Below are positions 43,815 to 53,608 of a DNA stretch of 64,000 nucleotides, piece by piece. Origin of the DNA: Candidatus Kuenenia stuttgartensis. Its GTDB lineage: Bacteria; Pseudomonadota; Alphaproteobacteria; SMXS01. The notes below the pieces were generated by a model that worked only from the letters and a program-made list of their open reading frames with translations, was not told the DNA's origin and made no database searches. Position 1 is the stretch's first letter. Every line of letters starts with the position of its first letter. The stretch spans positions 20,007 to 84,006 of the forward strand of contig CALQFM020000008.1 in the NCBI GenBank assembly GCA_943329845.2, written 5' to 3'. A program made the translations under genes and the position numbers.

Positions 43815-44503
43815 GTCTGGATCTTCGGCGGCAGCGGAAACAGCGTCACGAAGCGGTTGGCGATGGTCCTGTAGCCGTCCACCTCCAGCGCGCCGTCGGC
43901 CTCCAGCACGGCCAGCGGCACGCCGGCATAGACCGCGCCCGCCACGGCGGGCGCTGTGCCGGTGAATACCGCATCTGCATTCTCGATGGGCGCACGGGCC
44001 GCTTCGATGCGCCCCTTGCCGATCCGCACCATGTAGTCCTCGCCGCCGAGGCGGAAGCCGATCCGCGCCTCGAAGCCGTCGGCGCGGACGGGATCGAACA
44101 TGGTGCGGAACGACAGCATCAGCGACACCGGGCTCAGCGGCAGTGTGGGGTCGTGCATCGGCGACCGTGTCGCCCAGCGGCCCAGCGCCTGCAGGATCGG
44201 CTCGGCCTCGTAGCCCCACGGCGTCAGCTCGTAGACCTGGACCGCCCCCGGCGGCGGCAGCCTGCGGCGAACCAGCGCGCCGATACCTTCCAGACCTTCC
44301 AGCCGCTGGGTCAGCACGTTGGCGGAAATGCCGGGCAGCGCGGCCCTCAGGTCACTGAAACGCAACGGTCCCAGCATAAGCTCGCGCATCACCAACAGGG
44401 CCCAGCGCTCGCCGACCAGGTCCAGCGCGTGCGCCGCGCCACACGCGTCGTCATAACTGCGGCCCGGCAGCGAATAGGCATTAGTTGTTTTTTCTAACTT
44501 CAT
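43811..44503 (-). CDS. HxlR-type transcriptional regulator with C-terminal SCP2-like domain
   Basis: The N-terminal 110 residues are an HxlR winged helix (ALDLVGERWALLVMRELMLG, RFSDLRAALPGISANVLTQR). The C-terminal half resembles a SCP2 sterol-carrier-like ligand pocket, a fusion known in this family. It probably senses a small molecule. The gene is AT-rich at its start because the second operator repeat begins at its ATG. It is divergent from the DUF1428-VOC genes, its likely targets, along with itself. Confidence 0.88.
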   Translation of the reverse strand: MKLEKTTNAYSLPGRSYDDACGAAHALDLVGERWALLVMRELMLGPLRFSDLRAALPGISANVLTQRLEGLEGIGALVRRRLPPPGAVQVYELTPWGYEAEPILQALGRWATRSPMHDPTLPLSPVSLMLSFRTMFDPVRADGFEARIGFRLGGEDYMVRIGKGRIEAARAPIENADAVFTGTAPAVAGAVYAGVPLAVLEADGALEVDGYRTIANRFVTLFPLPPKIQT

Positions 44504-44521
44504 AGTTGTTTTTTATAACTT
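44482..44521. promoter_or_regulatory. Tandem AT-rich 19-bp repeats, candidate HxlR operator
   Basis: Two 19-bp copies, 44482-44500 and 44503-44521, differ at one base (TAGTTG-T6-C or A-TAACTT). Their starts are 21 bp apart, two helical turns, and each has inverted AGTT/AACT half-sites. They overlap the regulator's own start codon and lie between it and the divergent operon. This is the expected layout for autoregulation. Confidence 0.7.
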
Positions 44522-44648
44522 ATATGGGTAAGGGTGTCAAGTCGCAACCGAGGATCGAGTCGCCGGGGATACCGCCGGACAGGCACATCATATCCAACGA
44601 GGCCAACGGAATCGCGGCCAGGGGCCTCTCAACCCGAGGAGAGAACCG

Positions 44649-45011
44649 ATGAGCTATGTCGATGGATTTGTCATTCCGGTGCCGGAAGGCCAGAAGGAGG
44701 CCTATCGCAAGATGGCCGCGGATGCAGCGGTGATCTTCCGCGAATACGGCGCCACCCACATTGTCGAGGCCTGGGGCCACGACGTGCCGGAAGGCAAGGT
44801 CACCGACTTCTACGGCGCGGTGAAGACCGAGAAGGGCGAGAACGTCGTGTTCTCGTGGATCACCTGGCCATCCAAGGAAGTCCGTAACGCGGGCCAGAAG
44901 AAGGCGATGGAAGACCTGCGGATGAACTTTCCCGAGGGCAACTTGCCGTTCAACGCCCAGCGCATGATCTTCGGCGGTTTCGAGGTCATCGTCGAAGCGG
45001 GGAGCAAGTGA
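44649..45011 (+). CDS. DUF1428 family protein
   Basis: This 120-residue protein starts MSYVDGFVIPVPEGQKEAYR and has IVEAWGHDVPEGKVTDF, typical of the DUF1428 (YbaA-like) family, a dimeric ferredoxin-like fold of unknown function. GAGGAGAG precedes the ATG. It shares one base with the next start (TGATG). It heads a small operon with two VOC proteins beside the HxlR regulator. Confidence 0.9.
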   Translation: MSYVDGFVIPVPEGQKEAYRKMAADAAVIFREYGATHIVEAWGHDVPEGKVTDFYGAVKTEKGENVVFSWITWPSKEVRNAGQKKAMEDLRMNFPEGNLPFNAQRMIFGGFEVIVEAGSK

Positions 45012-45487
45012 TGGGCAAGGTTTCCACCTGTCTCTGGTACGAAAAGGGCGGCGAGGCGGCGGCGCGGTTCTACACGTCGCTGATCCCGAACTCGCGCATC
45101 GACAGCGTCGTGCCGTTCAAGGCCGATTCGCCCAGCGGCAGGCAGGGCGAGACCATGCTGGTCGACTTCACCCTCGACGGCCAGAAGTACCAGGCGCTGA
45201 ACGGCGGTCCCTATTACACGATGTCCCCCGCCGCCTCGATCTCGGTCCTGACCGACGACCAGGCCGAGACCGACCGGCTGTGGGACGCGCTGCTCGAGGG
45301 CGGCTCGGCCATGCAGTGCGGCTGGCTCACCGACCGCTGGGGCCTGTCGTGGCAGATCGTCCCGAGGCGCCTGCTCGAGATCATGAACGATCCGGACCCG
45401 GAGAAGGCCCGCCGCGGCGTCGAGGCCATGATGAAGCAGATCAAGATCGACATCGCTGAGATCGAACGCGCCGCCGCAGGCGCCTGA
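45011..45487 (+). CDS. VOC superfamily PhnB-like protein
   Basis: This 158-residue protein has the PhnB/3-demethylubiquinone-9 methyltransferase-like pattern TCLWYEKGGEAAARFYTSL, MLVDFTLDGQKYQALNGG and CGWLTDRWGLSWQIVP. Despite the old name this family has no proven methyltransferase activity. ATG 45011 overlaps the previous stop; GTG 45008 would add one residue. Operon position suggests a shared stress or detoxification role, by inference. Confidence 0.87.
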   Translation: MGKVSTCLWYEKGGEAAARFYTSLIPNSRIDSVVPFKADSPSGRQGETMLVDFTLDGQKYQALNGGPYYTMSPAASISVLTDDQAETDRLWDALLEGGSAMQCGWLTDRWGLSWQIVPRRLLEIMNDPDPEKARRGVEAMMKQIKIDIAEIERAAAGA

Positions 45488-45501
45488 GAGGAGAGAGAGA
45501 C

Positions 45502-46263
45502 GTGACCCAATCCTTCTTCTGGTATGAACTGATGACCTCAGACCCCAAGGCCGCGACGGATTTCTACGCCGACGTGGTCGGCTGGACGCCGCAGGCGTTC
45601 GGCGGAGACAGCGACTATACGGTCCTGAATGTCGGCGAGCGCAGCATCGGCGGCATCATGGCGATCCCCGCCGACGCGAAGAACCTGCCGCCCTGCTGGG
45701 TCGGCTACATCCACTCGACGGACATCGACGCCGATGCGAAGCGGATAGCGGACGGCGGCGGTTCGATCCACAAGCCGCCTGCCGATATTCCGCAGGTCGG
45801 CCGGTTCGCCGTGCTGACCGATCCGGGCGGCGCGGTGTTCATGATGCTCCAGCCCTCCGGCTCCGGCGACATGCCGCCGATGGGCAACGACACCGCCGGC
45901 ACGGTCGGCTGGCGCGAACTCTACGCCGCCGACGGCGAGAAAGCCGTCGACTTCTACCGCAGCCAGTTCGGCTGGAAGCAGGTCGACGCCATGGACATGG
46001 GTCCCATGGGCAAGTACCGGCTGTGTTCCATGGACGACACCGGCCAAGCCATCGGCGCCATCATGAACAAGCCCGAGCAGGTGCCGGTGCCGTGCTGGCA
46101 GTTCTACTTCAACGTGCCGGCGATCGACGAAGCGGTCGGGAAGGTCACCGCGCGCGGCGGCAAGATCCTGATGGGGCCGCACCAGGTTCCCGGCGGGAAC
46201 TGGATCATCAACGGCGTCGATCCGCAGGGCGCGCATTTCGCGCTCGTCGCGCCGAACCGGTAG
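45502..46263 (+). CDS. Two-domain VOC (glyoxalase/bleomycin resistance-like) protein
   Basis: This 253-residue protein contains two VOC modules. The first starts SFFWYELMTSDPKAATDFYADVV-like (shown in part: FFWYELMTSDPKAATDFYA), the second WRELYAADGEKAVDFYRSQF. Each should supply half of a metal site. Many similar proteins are annotated as hydroxylases or glyoxalases without proof. GAGGAGAGAGA precedes the ATG. It is the third gene of the operon; a convergent alcohol dehydrogenase follows 12 bases after its stop. Confidence 0.87.
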   Translation: MTQSFFWYELMTSDPKAATDFYADVVGWTPQAFGGDSDYTVLNVGERSIGGIMAIPADAKNLPPCWVGYIHSTDIDADAKRIADGGGSIHKPPADIPQVGRFAVLTDPGGAVFMMLQPSGSGDMPPMGNDTAGTVGWRELYAADGEKAVDFYRSQFGWKQVDAMDMGPMGKYRLCSMDDTGQAIGAIMNKPEQVPVPCWQFYFNVPAIDEAVGKVTARGGKILMGPHQVPGGNWIINGVDPQGAHFALVAPNR

Positions 46264-46275
46264 CGACGCGCGGCC

Positions 46276-47325
46276 TCAGGGCCGCAGCACGACCCTGCCG
46301 GTGATCCTGCCGTTGCGCAGGTCGTCGAGCGTGGCGCTGGCCTGGTCCAGCGGGCGCTCGGCGACCGGAATGGGATCGACCGCGCCCTTCTTCACCATCT
46401 CCAGCATTTCCCTGGTCTCGGCCAGGGAGCCGACGAACGATCCCTTCAGCTGCATGGAGGTAAACGGAAACATGGGGATCGGCATGGTGAAGGCGCCGCC
46501 GAACAGGCCGACGACGACCGCCGTGCCGCCCTTGCGCAGGCTGCCCCGCGCCAGCGCGAACGAGCTTTCCGAGCCGACGAAGTCGATGGCGGCGCACACG
46601 CCGCCGCCGGTGTCGGCCTTGATCTGCCGGGTGATCTTGGCGTCCGACGCGTCATAGGCCGCGCCGGCGCCGGCCTTCTGGGCCGCTGCCATGCGGTCGG
46701 CGCTGATGTCGGCGACCAGCGGCGCCTTGCCGAACAGAGCCTTGGCGAACTGGACGCCCATCATGCCGACGCCGCCGACGCCGACGATCAGGATGGCATC
46801 GTCCGGGCCGGGCGGGTCGATCTTCTTGAGCGCGCTGAACGCGGTCAGGCCCGAGCACATGTAGGTTGCGGCCAGGCCCTGCGGAATACCGGTGTAGTCC
46901 AGCAGGTACTTCTCGTGCGGCACCAGCACGTGGTCGGCATAGCCGCCGGCGATGTTGACGCCGAGCTGGTGCGGTGCGTTGCACAGATGCTCGTCGCCCT
47001 TGGCGCAGGTCGGGCAGGCGCCGCAGCCGATCCACGGAAACACCACGCGCCGGTCGCCCACCTTCGCCATCGTCGCGTCGGGTCCGACGGCGACGACCTC
47101 GCCCTCGATCTCGTGGCCCAGGGTGAAGGGCAGCTGGATGCCGCGAGTCATGTCCAGCTTGTTGCCGCCACCCATGTCGAAATGGCCGTCATGGATATGC
47201 ACGTCGGAATGGCAGACGCCGCAATGGGTGACCTTCAGCACGACCTCGGCGCCATGCGGCACCGGCGTGTCGCTGGTGACTGGCTCGAGCGGCTGGCCGA
47301 ACGCGGTGATCGCCTGGCTCTTCAT
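46276..47325 (-). CDS. Zinc-dependent alcohol dehydrogenase
   Basis: This 349-residue MDR enzyme has the catalytic-zinc motifs HCGVCHSDVH and GHEIEGEVV, the structural-zinc cluster CGACPTCAKGDEHLC, and an NAD fold ILIVGVGGVGMMGVQ. It should oxidise a primary alcohol or reduce an aldehyde with NAD(H). The start MKSQAITAFG at 47325 is well formed. No regulator is adjacent on its strand; the YihY gene lies 58 bases upstream in the same direction. Confidence 0.92.
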   Translation of the reverse strand: MKSQAITAFGQPLEPVTSDTPVPHGAEVVLKVTHCGVCHSDVHIHDGHFDMGGGNKLDMTRGIQLPFTLGHEIEGEVVAVGPDATMAKVGDRRVVFPWIGCGACPTCAKGDEHLCNAPHQLGVNIAGGYADHVLVPHEKYLLDYTGIPQGLAATYMCSGLTAFSALKKIDPPGPDDAILIVGVGGVGMMGVQFAKALFGKAPLVADISADRMAAAQKAGAGAAYDASDAKITRQIKADTGGGVCAAIDFVGSESSFALARGSLRKGGTAVVVGLFGGAFTMPIPMFPFTSMQLKGSFVGSLAETREMLEMVKKGAVDPIPVAERPLDQASATLDDLRNGRITGRVVLRP

Positions 47326-47383
47326 GATGGTGCTCCCCGAAGGCTGGAATTCGCGGGCATTAGGCGGCGGGGCATGCGCCTTG

Positions 47384-48802
47384 TCAACCGGTGGGCGGCA
47401 CCGGCTTGTAGCTGGAGGGCGGGGCGTCGGGCGCGTCGATCAGCGACCGGATGGTCTGGCCGCGCAGCACGTCGTCGCGCGCCTGCTCGGATGCCTCGAT
47501 CAACCGCGTGGCCTGGAGGTCCTCCGGCGGCTTCAGCTTCGACGGGGTGCCGGTCGAATCGGCGTCGCGCAGAACGGTGACCATGTCCGCCAGGGTGATG
47601 GCGGACGGATCCTTGGCCAGCATCAGCCGCGTCGGCTTCTCGCCGCCCTCGCACAGCAGGCCGCCCGCCAGCAGCGCGCAGACCGTCCACTCGACCGCCG
47701 GATCCGGCGCGTCGATATGGTTCGCCAGCTCGGCCACGGTCCAGGCCGGCGCGCCGGCCTGGAACCGGCTGGCGATCTCGCGCATCACCGCGATGGCGAT
47801 GATCTCGCGGGCGCGGGCGCTCAGCTTCAACGCATCGGGCTCTACGGTGGCATATTGCGGGTGCTGGATGTAGCAGGCGATGGACGAGCCCACGAGCAGG
47901 ATCAGCCAGCTGCCATAGAGCCAGAACATGAAGATGAACAAGGTGGCGAAGGCGGCGTAGATGGCATAGCCCGCCGAGTTGGCGAGGAACGCCGCGAACA
48001 TCCAGCCCCACAGCTCCCACAGCGCCGCCGAGATCGAGGCGCCGATCAGCGCCGGCTTGAACCGCACCGACGTGTTCGGCACCATCATGTAGACGAAGGT
48101 GAACGCCACCACGAGGATCACGTAGGGCACCAGTTGACCGCCCCACTGGATGGCGGTCTCGTAGCCTTGCCGGTGAGCCAGCCAGTCGACGACGCTGTCG
48201 GTGGCGAGCGCCGAGATCAGGCTGATGGCGCCGAACACCAGCAGCGGGCCCACCAGCAGCACGCTCATATATATGGCGAAGGTCTGGCCGAGACTCCGGC
48301 CGCGCTTGATGTGCCAGGTGTAGTTGAGCGCGTCCTCGATCTTCTGCATCAGCAGCAGGACGGTATAGATCAGCATCAGCAGGCCGACGCCGCCAAGCAG
48401 CCCGACCTTGACGTTGTCGACGAAGCCGATGATCTGGTCGCCCAGCTCATGGGCCTTCTGCCAGCCCAGCGGCCGCAGCACGTTGTAGAGCAGCGGCTGC
48501 ACCTGGTTGTGGACGCCGAAGCCTTTCAGCACCGAGAAGCTCACCGCCAGCAGCGGCACCAGCGACAGCAGCGTGGTGTAGACCAGGCTCATGGCCTGCA
48601 GGCTGAGATAGCCGTGGATCAGGTCGCGCCAGCCTGCCCGCAGCACCCGCAGCACCAGCGCGCGGCGCCTGACCCCTTCCGGCAGCCACCGGAGCGGTGC
48701 CGGGCCGGTCAGCGTCAGCCAGTGGCGCCTCGCCGATATCACGCGACGCCGCGCCCATCCCGGACGTTCGGCATCTTCAGACTCAGGATTGATGGCGTCC
48801 AC
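47384..48802 (-). CDS. YihY/BrkB family inner-membrane protein
   Basis: The 472-residue protein has about six membrane segments with YihY hallmarks (SLVYTTLLSLVPLLAVSFS, NSAGYAIYAAFATLFIFMFW), and a C-terminal cytoplasmic winged-helix-like region (AWTVAELANHIDAPDPAVEW). It was once called ribonuclease BN in error; the function is not settled. The start at 48802 is taken from the first methionine. A 140-base gap separates it from the RND pump gene. Confidence 0.88.
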   Translation of the reverse strand: MDAINPESEDAERPGWARRRVISARRHWLTLTGPAPLRWLPEGVRRRALVLRVLRAGWRDLIHGYLSLQAMSLVYTTLLSLVPLLAVSFSVLKGFGVHNQVQPLLYNVLRPLGWQKAHELGDQIIGFVDNVKVGLLGGVGLLMLIYTVLLLMQKIEDALNYTWHIKRGRSLGQTFAIYMSVLLVGPLLVFGAISLISALATDSVVDWLAHRQGYETAIQWGGQLVPYVILVVAFTFVYMMVPNTSVRFKPALIGASISAALWELWGWMFAAFLANSAGYAIYAAFATLFIFMFWLYGSWLILLVGSSIACYIQHPQYATVEPDALKLSARAREIIAIAVMREIASRFQAGAPAWTVAELANHIDAPDPAVEWTVCALLAGGLLCEGGEKPTRLMLAKDPSAITLADMVTVLRDADSTGTPSKLKPPEDLQATRLIEASEQARDDVLRGQTIRSLIDAPDAPPSSYKPVPPTG

Positions 48803-48942
48803 GTCGGCGCGTCACTCCGTTGCTGCGGAAGGAATCCCGTTGGCCATGCCATAGCTTATCAACGCCGCGGCGACGCTGGTAATGACTTTCACGCCAACGT
48901 CCCTGGCGGCCGGCGGGTTCCCGTCGGAAACGGAGCCCGATC

Positions 48943-51900
48943 TCAGGGCGTAGCCGGATGCGGCTGGATGGCGCGGGCGCGGTCGCGCTGGTCGCGGGCC
49001 AGCACCAGGTAGACGGTGGGCACCACGAACAGGGTGAACAGGGTGCCGATGCCCAGGCCGGTGCTGATGACGAGGCCGATGTCGAAGCGGCTCTTGGCGC
49101 CCGGGCCGTTGGCGAGCAGCAGCGGCACCATGGCGACCATCATGGCGACCGTGGTCATCAGGATCGGTCGCAGGCGCACGGCGGCCGCCTTGACGACGGC
49201 GGCGCGCTTGTCGAGGCCTTCCTTGATCTGAAGCCGGTTGGCGAAGTCGACGATCAGGATGCCGTTCTTGGCGATCAGGCCGATCAGCGTGATCAGTCCC
49301 ACCTGGGTGTAGATGTTGATGGTGGCCGCGCCCAGGGTCAGGAATATCAGCGCGCCGGCGATCGACATGGGCACCGACACCAGGATGATGATCGGGTCGC
49401 GCCAGCTCTCGAACTGGGCCGCCAGCACCAGGTAGATCACCAGGATCGAGAGGAAGAAGGTGGCGATCAGCGCGTTGCCTTCCTGGGAGTATTGCCGGGA
49501 TTCGCCGGTGTAGTCGTAGTGGTAGCCCTCGGTGAAGCGCTTTTCGGAGATTCCGCGGAGCGTATCCAGCGCTTCGCCCAGGGTGGTGCCCATGGCCGGC
49601 ACGCCTTCGAGGGTCACGGCGTTGAGCTGCTGGAACTGGGTCCGCTTGCTGGGCTCCACCGATTCCTTGAACCGGACGATCGACGACAGCGGCACGAGCT
49701 GGCCGCTGCCGGCGCGGATGTGGTAGGCGTCAAGCAGCTCATGATTGGCGCGGAAGTCGCGTGCCACCTGCGGGATCACCTCGTAGGACCGGCCGCCCAG
49801 GCTGAAGCGGTTGACGTAGCCGCCGCCCAGCATGGCCGACAGGTTGGCGCCCACTTCCTTCATGTCGATGCCGAGCTGGGCCGCGCGGTCGCGGTCGATC
49901 TCCATGGTGGTGCGCGGCCGGCTGAACTCGGTGGACTTGCGCAGGAACATGAACCGGCCGCTGGCCATGGCGTCGTCGAGCATCTGGCTCGCCATGCGGC
50001 CCATCTCGGTGAAATTATGGGGCGACGTGAGGACGAACTGCACTGGGAAGCCGCCGCCGCTGCCCGGCAGGCTGGGGCGGGGCGCCATGTTGACCTGCAC
50101 ACCCGGAATCTTCGACACCTTGCCCTGGATCTCCGGATAGACATCGAACACCGAACGCTTCCGCTGGTCAGACGCCACCATCTTGAAGCCGCCGAAGCTG
50201 AGCGCCGGACTGCCGCTGCCGCCCAGCATCAGGAAGCTGTGCCGGTATTCGGGGATGGTCTCGAACTGCTTCACCATCTCCCTGGCGTAGGTTTGCACAT
50301 AGTCGATGGTCGCGGTCTGCGGCGCGGAAATCTGCACGAACAGGATGCCCTGGTCCTCGACCGGCGCCAGCTCGGTCTTGGTGGTGACGAACATGAAATA
50401 GATGCTGGCCAGCACGATGGCGGCGAAGGTCATCGTGACCGGCACGTGATCGAGCACTTTCGACAGCACGGCCTGGTAACGGTTGGCCAGGCTCTGGAAG
50501 AAGTGCTGGACGGTCTCCTCGATGCGTCCATGACCGCTCGCCGGCTTCAGGATGCGCGACGACAGCATGGGCGACAGGGTCAGCGCAATGACGCCCGAGA
50601 TCAGCACCGATCCCGCCAGCGCGAAGGCGAACTCGACGAACAGGTTGCCGACCAGGCCGCCCATGAAGCCGATCGGCACGTAGACCGCGACCAGCGTCGT
50701 GGTCATGGAAATGATCGGCACCACCAGTTCACGGCCGCTGTTGATCGCCGCCTGGAACGGCGTCTGCCCCTCGAAAATGTGCCGGTCCACGTTCTCGACG
50801 ACGACGATGGCGTCGTCGACCACGAGGCCGATGGCCAGCAGCATGGCCAGCAGGGTCAGCAGGTTGATGGAGAATCCCATCACCAGCATCATGAAGCAGC
50901 AGCCGACCAGCGCCAGCGGCACGACGACGCTGGGGATCACCGCGGCGCGCAGCGAGCCCAGCGAGATCAGCACCACCAGCAGCACGATCATCACGGTCTC
51001 GCCCAGGGTCCAGAACACCTCGGCGATGGATTCGCTGATGTACTCGCTGAAGTCGACGGCCAGGTCCATCCGCAGGCCGGTCGGCAGCTGGGTCTTGATG
51101 TCGGGCAGCAGCGCCAGCACCTGCTTGGACACGGTCAGCGGGTTGGCCCCCGGGGTCTGCTCGACGGCGAGGAACATGGTGGTCTTGCCGTTGTACCAGG
51201 TCGTCATCTCGTAGTTGCGGGCGCCCAGTTCCACGTCGGCCACGTCGCGTAGCCGCACCAGCGTGTCGGCGTCGCGACGGATCACCATGTTGCGGAACGC
51301 TTCCGGATCCTGGATGTCGGTTTCGGCGCTCATGTCGATGGCCACCGACGCACCCTTGGTCTGGCCCACGGCGGCCAGGTAGTTGTTGGCCCTGAGCGCC
51401 GAAGCCACGTCGTCGGCGGTCATGCCCAGCGAGGCAAGGCGCTTGGGATCGAGCCACACCCGGAGCGCAAAGGTCTTGTCGCCCATCAGCGTCGCCTTGG
51501 CGACGCCGGGAATCGCTTGGATGCGCGGCTGGACCGTACGGATCAGATAGTCGTTGATCTGCGACGGCGACATGACGTCGCTGAAGAACGCCACATAGAT
51601 CAGCGCCATGTTCTCGCCGGTGGTCGAGCTGATCACCGGATCCTGGGCATCCTGCGGCAGCACGTTGCGCTGGCTGCCCACCTTCGCCTGGATCTCGGCC
51701 ACGGCGGCGTTCGGATCGTAGTTCAGCCGCATGTGGGCCTCGATGACCGACATGCCCTGGGTGCTGGTCGACGAGATGTAGTCGATCCCCTCGGCCTCGG
51801 CGACCGCCGCCTGCAGCGGGGTCGTTACGTAGCCCTGGATGGATTCGCCGCTGGCGCCGGGATAGGCGGTGCGCACGGTGACGACGGTGGACTTGGTCTC

Positions 51901-52014
51901 GGGATATTCGCGCAGGTCCATCATGAACATGGACCGCAGGCCGATCAGCAGGATCAGCAGGCTTATCACGCTCGCCAGCACGGGCCGGCGAACGAATATG
52001 TCGGTGAACCTCAC
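48943..52014 (-). CDS. RND efflux transporter permease (HAE1 family)
   Basis: This 1023-residue inner-membrane pump has the start MRFTDIFVRRPVLASVIS and the proton-relay aspartates in AIGLVVDDAIVVVENV. The matching lysine is in LIGLIAKNGILIVDF. It exports drugs or other amphiphiles using the proton gradient, as a trimer with the adaptor encoded just upstream in transcription order (10-base gap). No outer-membrane factor gene is present, so a TolC-like protein from elsewhere is needed. Length is normal. Confidence 0.95.
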   Translation of the reverse strand: MRFTDIFVRRPVLASVISLLILLIGLRSMFMMDLREYPETKSTVVTVRTAYPGASGESIQGYVTTPLQAAVAEAEGIDYISSTSTQGMSVIEAHMRLNYDPNAAVAEIQAKVGSQRNVLPQDAQDPVISSTTGENMALIYVAFFSDVMSPSQINDYLIRTVQPRIQAIPGVAKATLMGDKTFALRVWLDPKRLASLGMTADDVASALRANNYLAAVGQTKGASVAIDMSAETDIQDPEAFRNMVIRRDADTLVRLRDVADVELGARNYEMTTWYNGKTTMFLAVEQTPGANPLTVSKQVLALLPDIKTQLPTGLRMDLAVDFSEYISESIAEVFWTLGETVMIVLLVVLISLGSLRAAVIPSVVVPLALVGCCFMMLVMGFSINLLTLLAMLLAIGLVVDDAIVVVENVDRHIFEGQTPFQAAINSGRELVVPIISMTTTLVAVYVPIGFMGGLVGNLFVEFAFALAGSVLISGVIALTLSPMLSSRILKPASGHGRIEETVQHFFQSLANRYQAVLSKVLDHVPVTMTFAAIVLASIYFMFVTTKTELAPVEDQGILFVQISAPQTATIDYVQTYAREMVKQFETIPEYRHSFLMLGGSGSPALSFGGFKMVASDQRKRSVFDVYPEIQGKVSKIPGVQVNMAPRPSLPGSGGGFPVQFVLTSPHNFTEMGRMASQMLDDAMASGRFMFLRKSTEFSRPRTTMEIDRDRAAQLGIDMKEVGANLSAMLGGGYVNRFSLGGRSYEVIPQVARDFRANHELLDAYHIRAGSGQLVPLSSIVRFKESVEPSKRTQFQQLNAVTLEGVPAMGTTLGEALDTLRGISEKRFTEGYHYDYTGESRQYSQEGNALIATFFLSILVIYLVLAAQFESWRDPIIILVSVPMSIAGALIFLTLGAATINIYTQVGLITLIGLIAKNGILIVDFANRLQIKEGLDKRAAVVKAAAVRLRPILMTTVAMMVAMVPLLLANGPGAKSRFDIGLVISTGLGIGTLFTLFVVPTVYLVLARDQRDRARAIQPHPATP

Positions 52015-52024
52015 GCGGCTATAC

Positions 52025-53125
52025 TCACGGGAGATCCACCGCCCGCGGCGGCGCCACCCGGTTGTCGACAGCCACGGTCTGGCCGTTCCGCAGCTTGTTC
52101 TGTCCCACGGACACGACCTGGTCGCCCTGCTTGAGCCCGCCCGTGATCTCGATCATGCCGTCGCGGGTCTCGCCCGTCTGCACCGGCGTGGTCTGGGCGG
52201 TTTGCTCGCCCTTCTTCTCGACGATCAGGAACACCGAATTGCCATATGGGTTGTAGGTGACCGCCGAAAGCGGCAGGGTCAGCACCTTGCGCTCCATGGG
52301 CAGGCCCACCGTCATCTGTGCGAACATGCCGGGGCGCAGCGTCCGCTCGGCGTTGTCTATGGTGGCCTGCAGCGCGATGGAGCGGGTGGTGCTGTCAACC
52401 TGCGGGCTGACCGCCGTCACCTTGCCGGTGAACGCCCGGCCGGGGAACGCGGCCACGGCGAAGCTGACGGTCTGTCCGGGGCCGAGAGCCTCCAGGTACC
52501 GCTCTGGCAGGGTGAAGTCGGCGTAGATGGGGTCCAGCTGCTGCAGGTCGACCATCGGCGTGCCGGCCTGTACGTATTGCCCCAGATTGACCTTGCGGAT
52601 GCCGAGCCGGCCGGAGAACGGCGCCGCGATCACCTTCTTGGCGATCAGCGCCTTCTGCTCGTCGGCCTGGGCCAGCAGGCTGTCCAGGCTGCTCCTGGTC
52701 GCGTCGAGCCGCGCCTGCGACACATGGCCCTGGTCGATCAGCTTCATGTCGCGCTCGTAATTGCTCCGGGCCAGAGCGACCTGGGCCATCAGCGACTTCA
52801 GGTGGGCTTCCTCGGCGGTGGTGTCGAGGCGCACCAGCGGCGTGCCCTGCGCGACCTCGGTGCCGGAGCCGAACAGAATCTGGCGGACGGTGCCCGCAAC
52901 TTCCGTGGCCAGGTCGACGCTCTGGACGGCCCGCAGGGTGCCCACCGAGGTGAGCTCCGACCGCCAGGTGCTTTGCGTGACCACGGCGGTCGACACGACG
53001 GCGGGCGGCGGCTTCATGGTCGCCATGAACTCCGCCGTCTTCATGCCGACGAAAGCCTTCCAGCCGAAAATGCCGCCAAGGACGACAAAAACGGCCGCAA
53101 GCATGATGATCATTCGCCTGTTCAT
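52025..53125 (-). CDS. RND efflux periplasmic adaptor subunit
   Basis: This 366-residue membrane-fusion protein has an N-terminal membrane anchor (MIIMLAAVFVVLGGIFGW), lipoyl/hairpin parts (GTEVAQGTPLVRLDTT, RSNYERDMKLIDQGHVSQARLD in two pieces) and beta-barrel region (LPERYLEALGPGQTVSF). No lipobox cysteine is present, so it is anchored by the helix. It links the pump to an outer-membrane channel. It is first in the two-gene operon. Confidence 0.94.
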   Translation of the reverse strand: MNRRMIIMLAAVFVVLGGIFGWKAFVGMKTAEFMATMKPPPAVVSTAVVTQSTWRSELTSVGTLRAVQSVDLATEVAGTVRQILFGSGTEVAQGTPLVRLDTTAEEAHLKSLMAQVALARSNYERDMKLIDQGHVSQARLDATRSSLDSLLAQADEQKALIAKKVIAAPFSGRLGIRKVNLGQYVQAGTPMVDLQQLDPIYADFTLPERYLEALGPGQTVSFAVAAFPGRAFTGKVTAVSPQVDSTTRSIALQATIDNAERTLRPGMFAQMTVGLPMERKVLTLPLSAVTYNPYGNSVFLIVEKKGEQTAQTTPVQTGETRDGMIEITGGLKQGDQVVSVGQNKLRNGQTVAVDNRVAPPRAVDLP

Positions 53126-53188
53126 GGCTGCATCAGTGCCATTTCGTGTCCGGAACGTCGAGAGGCTTATTTCGAAACACGCCGTGCA

Positions 53189-53608
53189 TTAATCCTCGTC
53201 GGCGATGGCGGATTCCTCGATCCGCTCCATGTCTTCATCGGAGAATCCGAAATGGTGGCCGATCTCGTGGATCAGTACATGCGCGATGATGTGGCGGACG
53301 CTTTCCTCCCGGTCCCCTTCATCCCAATAGTCCAGGATCGGCTCCCGGTACAGGAAGATCACATCCGGGACGCCGTCGACCACGCCGGAAACCTTGTCCA
53401 GGATGTTGACGCCCTCGTAGAGGCCCAGCAGGTCCCACGGGCTTTCCAGCTCCATGTCGTCGCAGACCTCGTCGTCGGGGAAATCCTCGATGCGGATGGC
53501 GACGCCCTCGCAATGGGCGCGGAAATGCGCGGGCAGCTTGTCGAATACCTCCCGCGCGGTCGCCTCGAAGTCCTCGAGGGACGGATAGTCGTCGTCGCTG
53601 TCAGTCAC
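53189..53608 (-). CDS. Minimal zincin-type metallopeptidase family protein
   Basis: The 139-residue protein has the zinc-protease motif HEIGHHFGFSDED, an HExxHxxGxxD pattern, near residue 113-125, and the preceding acidic FLYREPILDYW. This is the DUF1025/minimal zincin family, short cytoplasmic metalloproteases or metal-binding proteins of unknown substrate. ATG 53608 is clear. It lies upstream of the RND adaptor gene with 63 bases between them. Confidence 0.9.
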   Translation of the reverse strand: MTDSDDDYPSLEDFEATAREVFDKLPAHFRAHCEGVAIRIEDFPDDEVCDDMELESPWDLLGLYEGVNILDKVSGVVDGVPDVIFLYREPILDYWDEGDREESVRHIIAHVLIHEIGHHFGFSDEDMERIEESAIADED

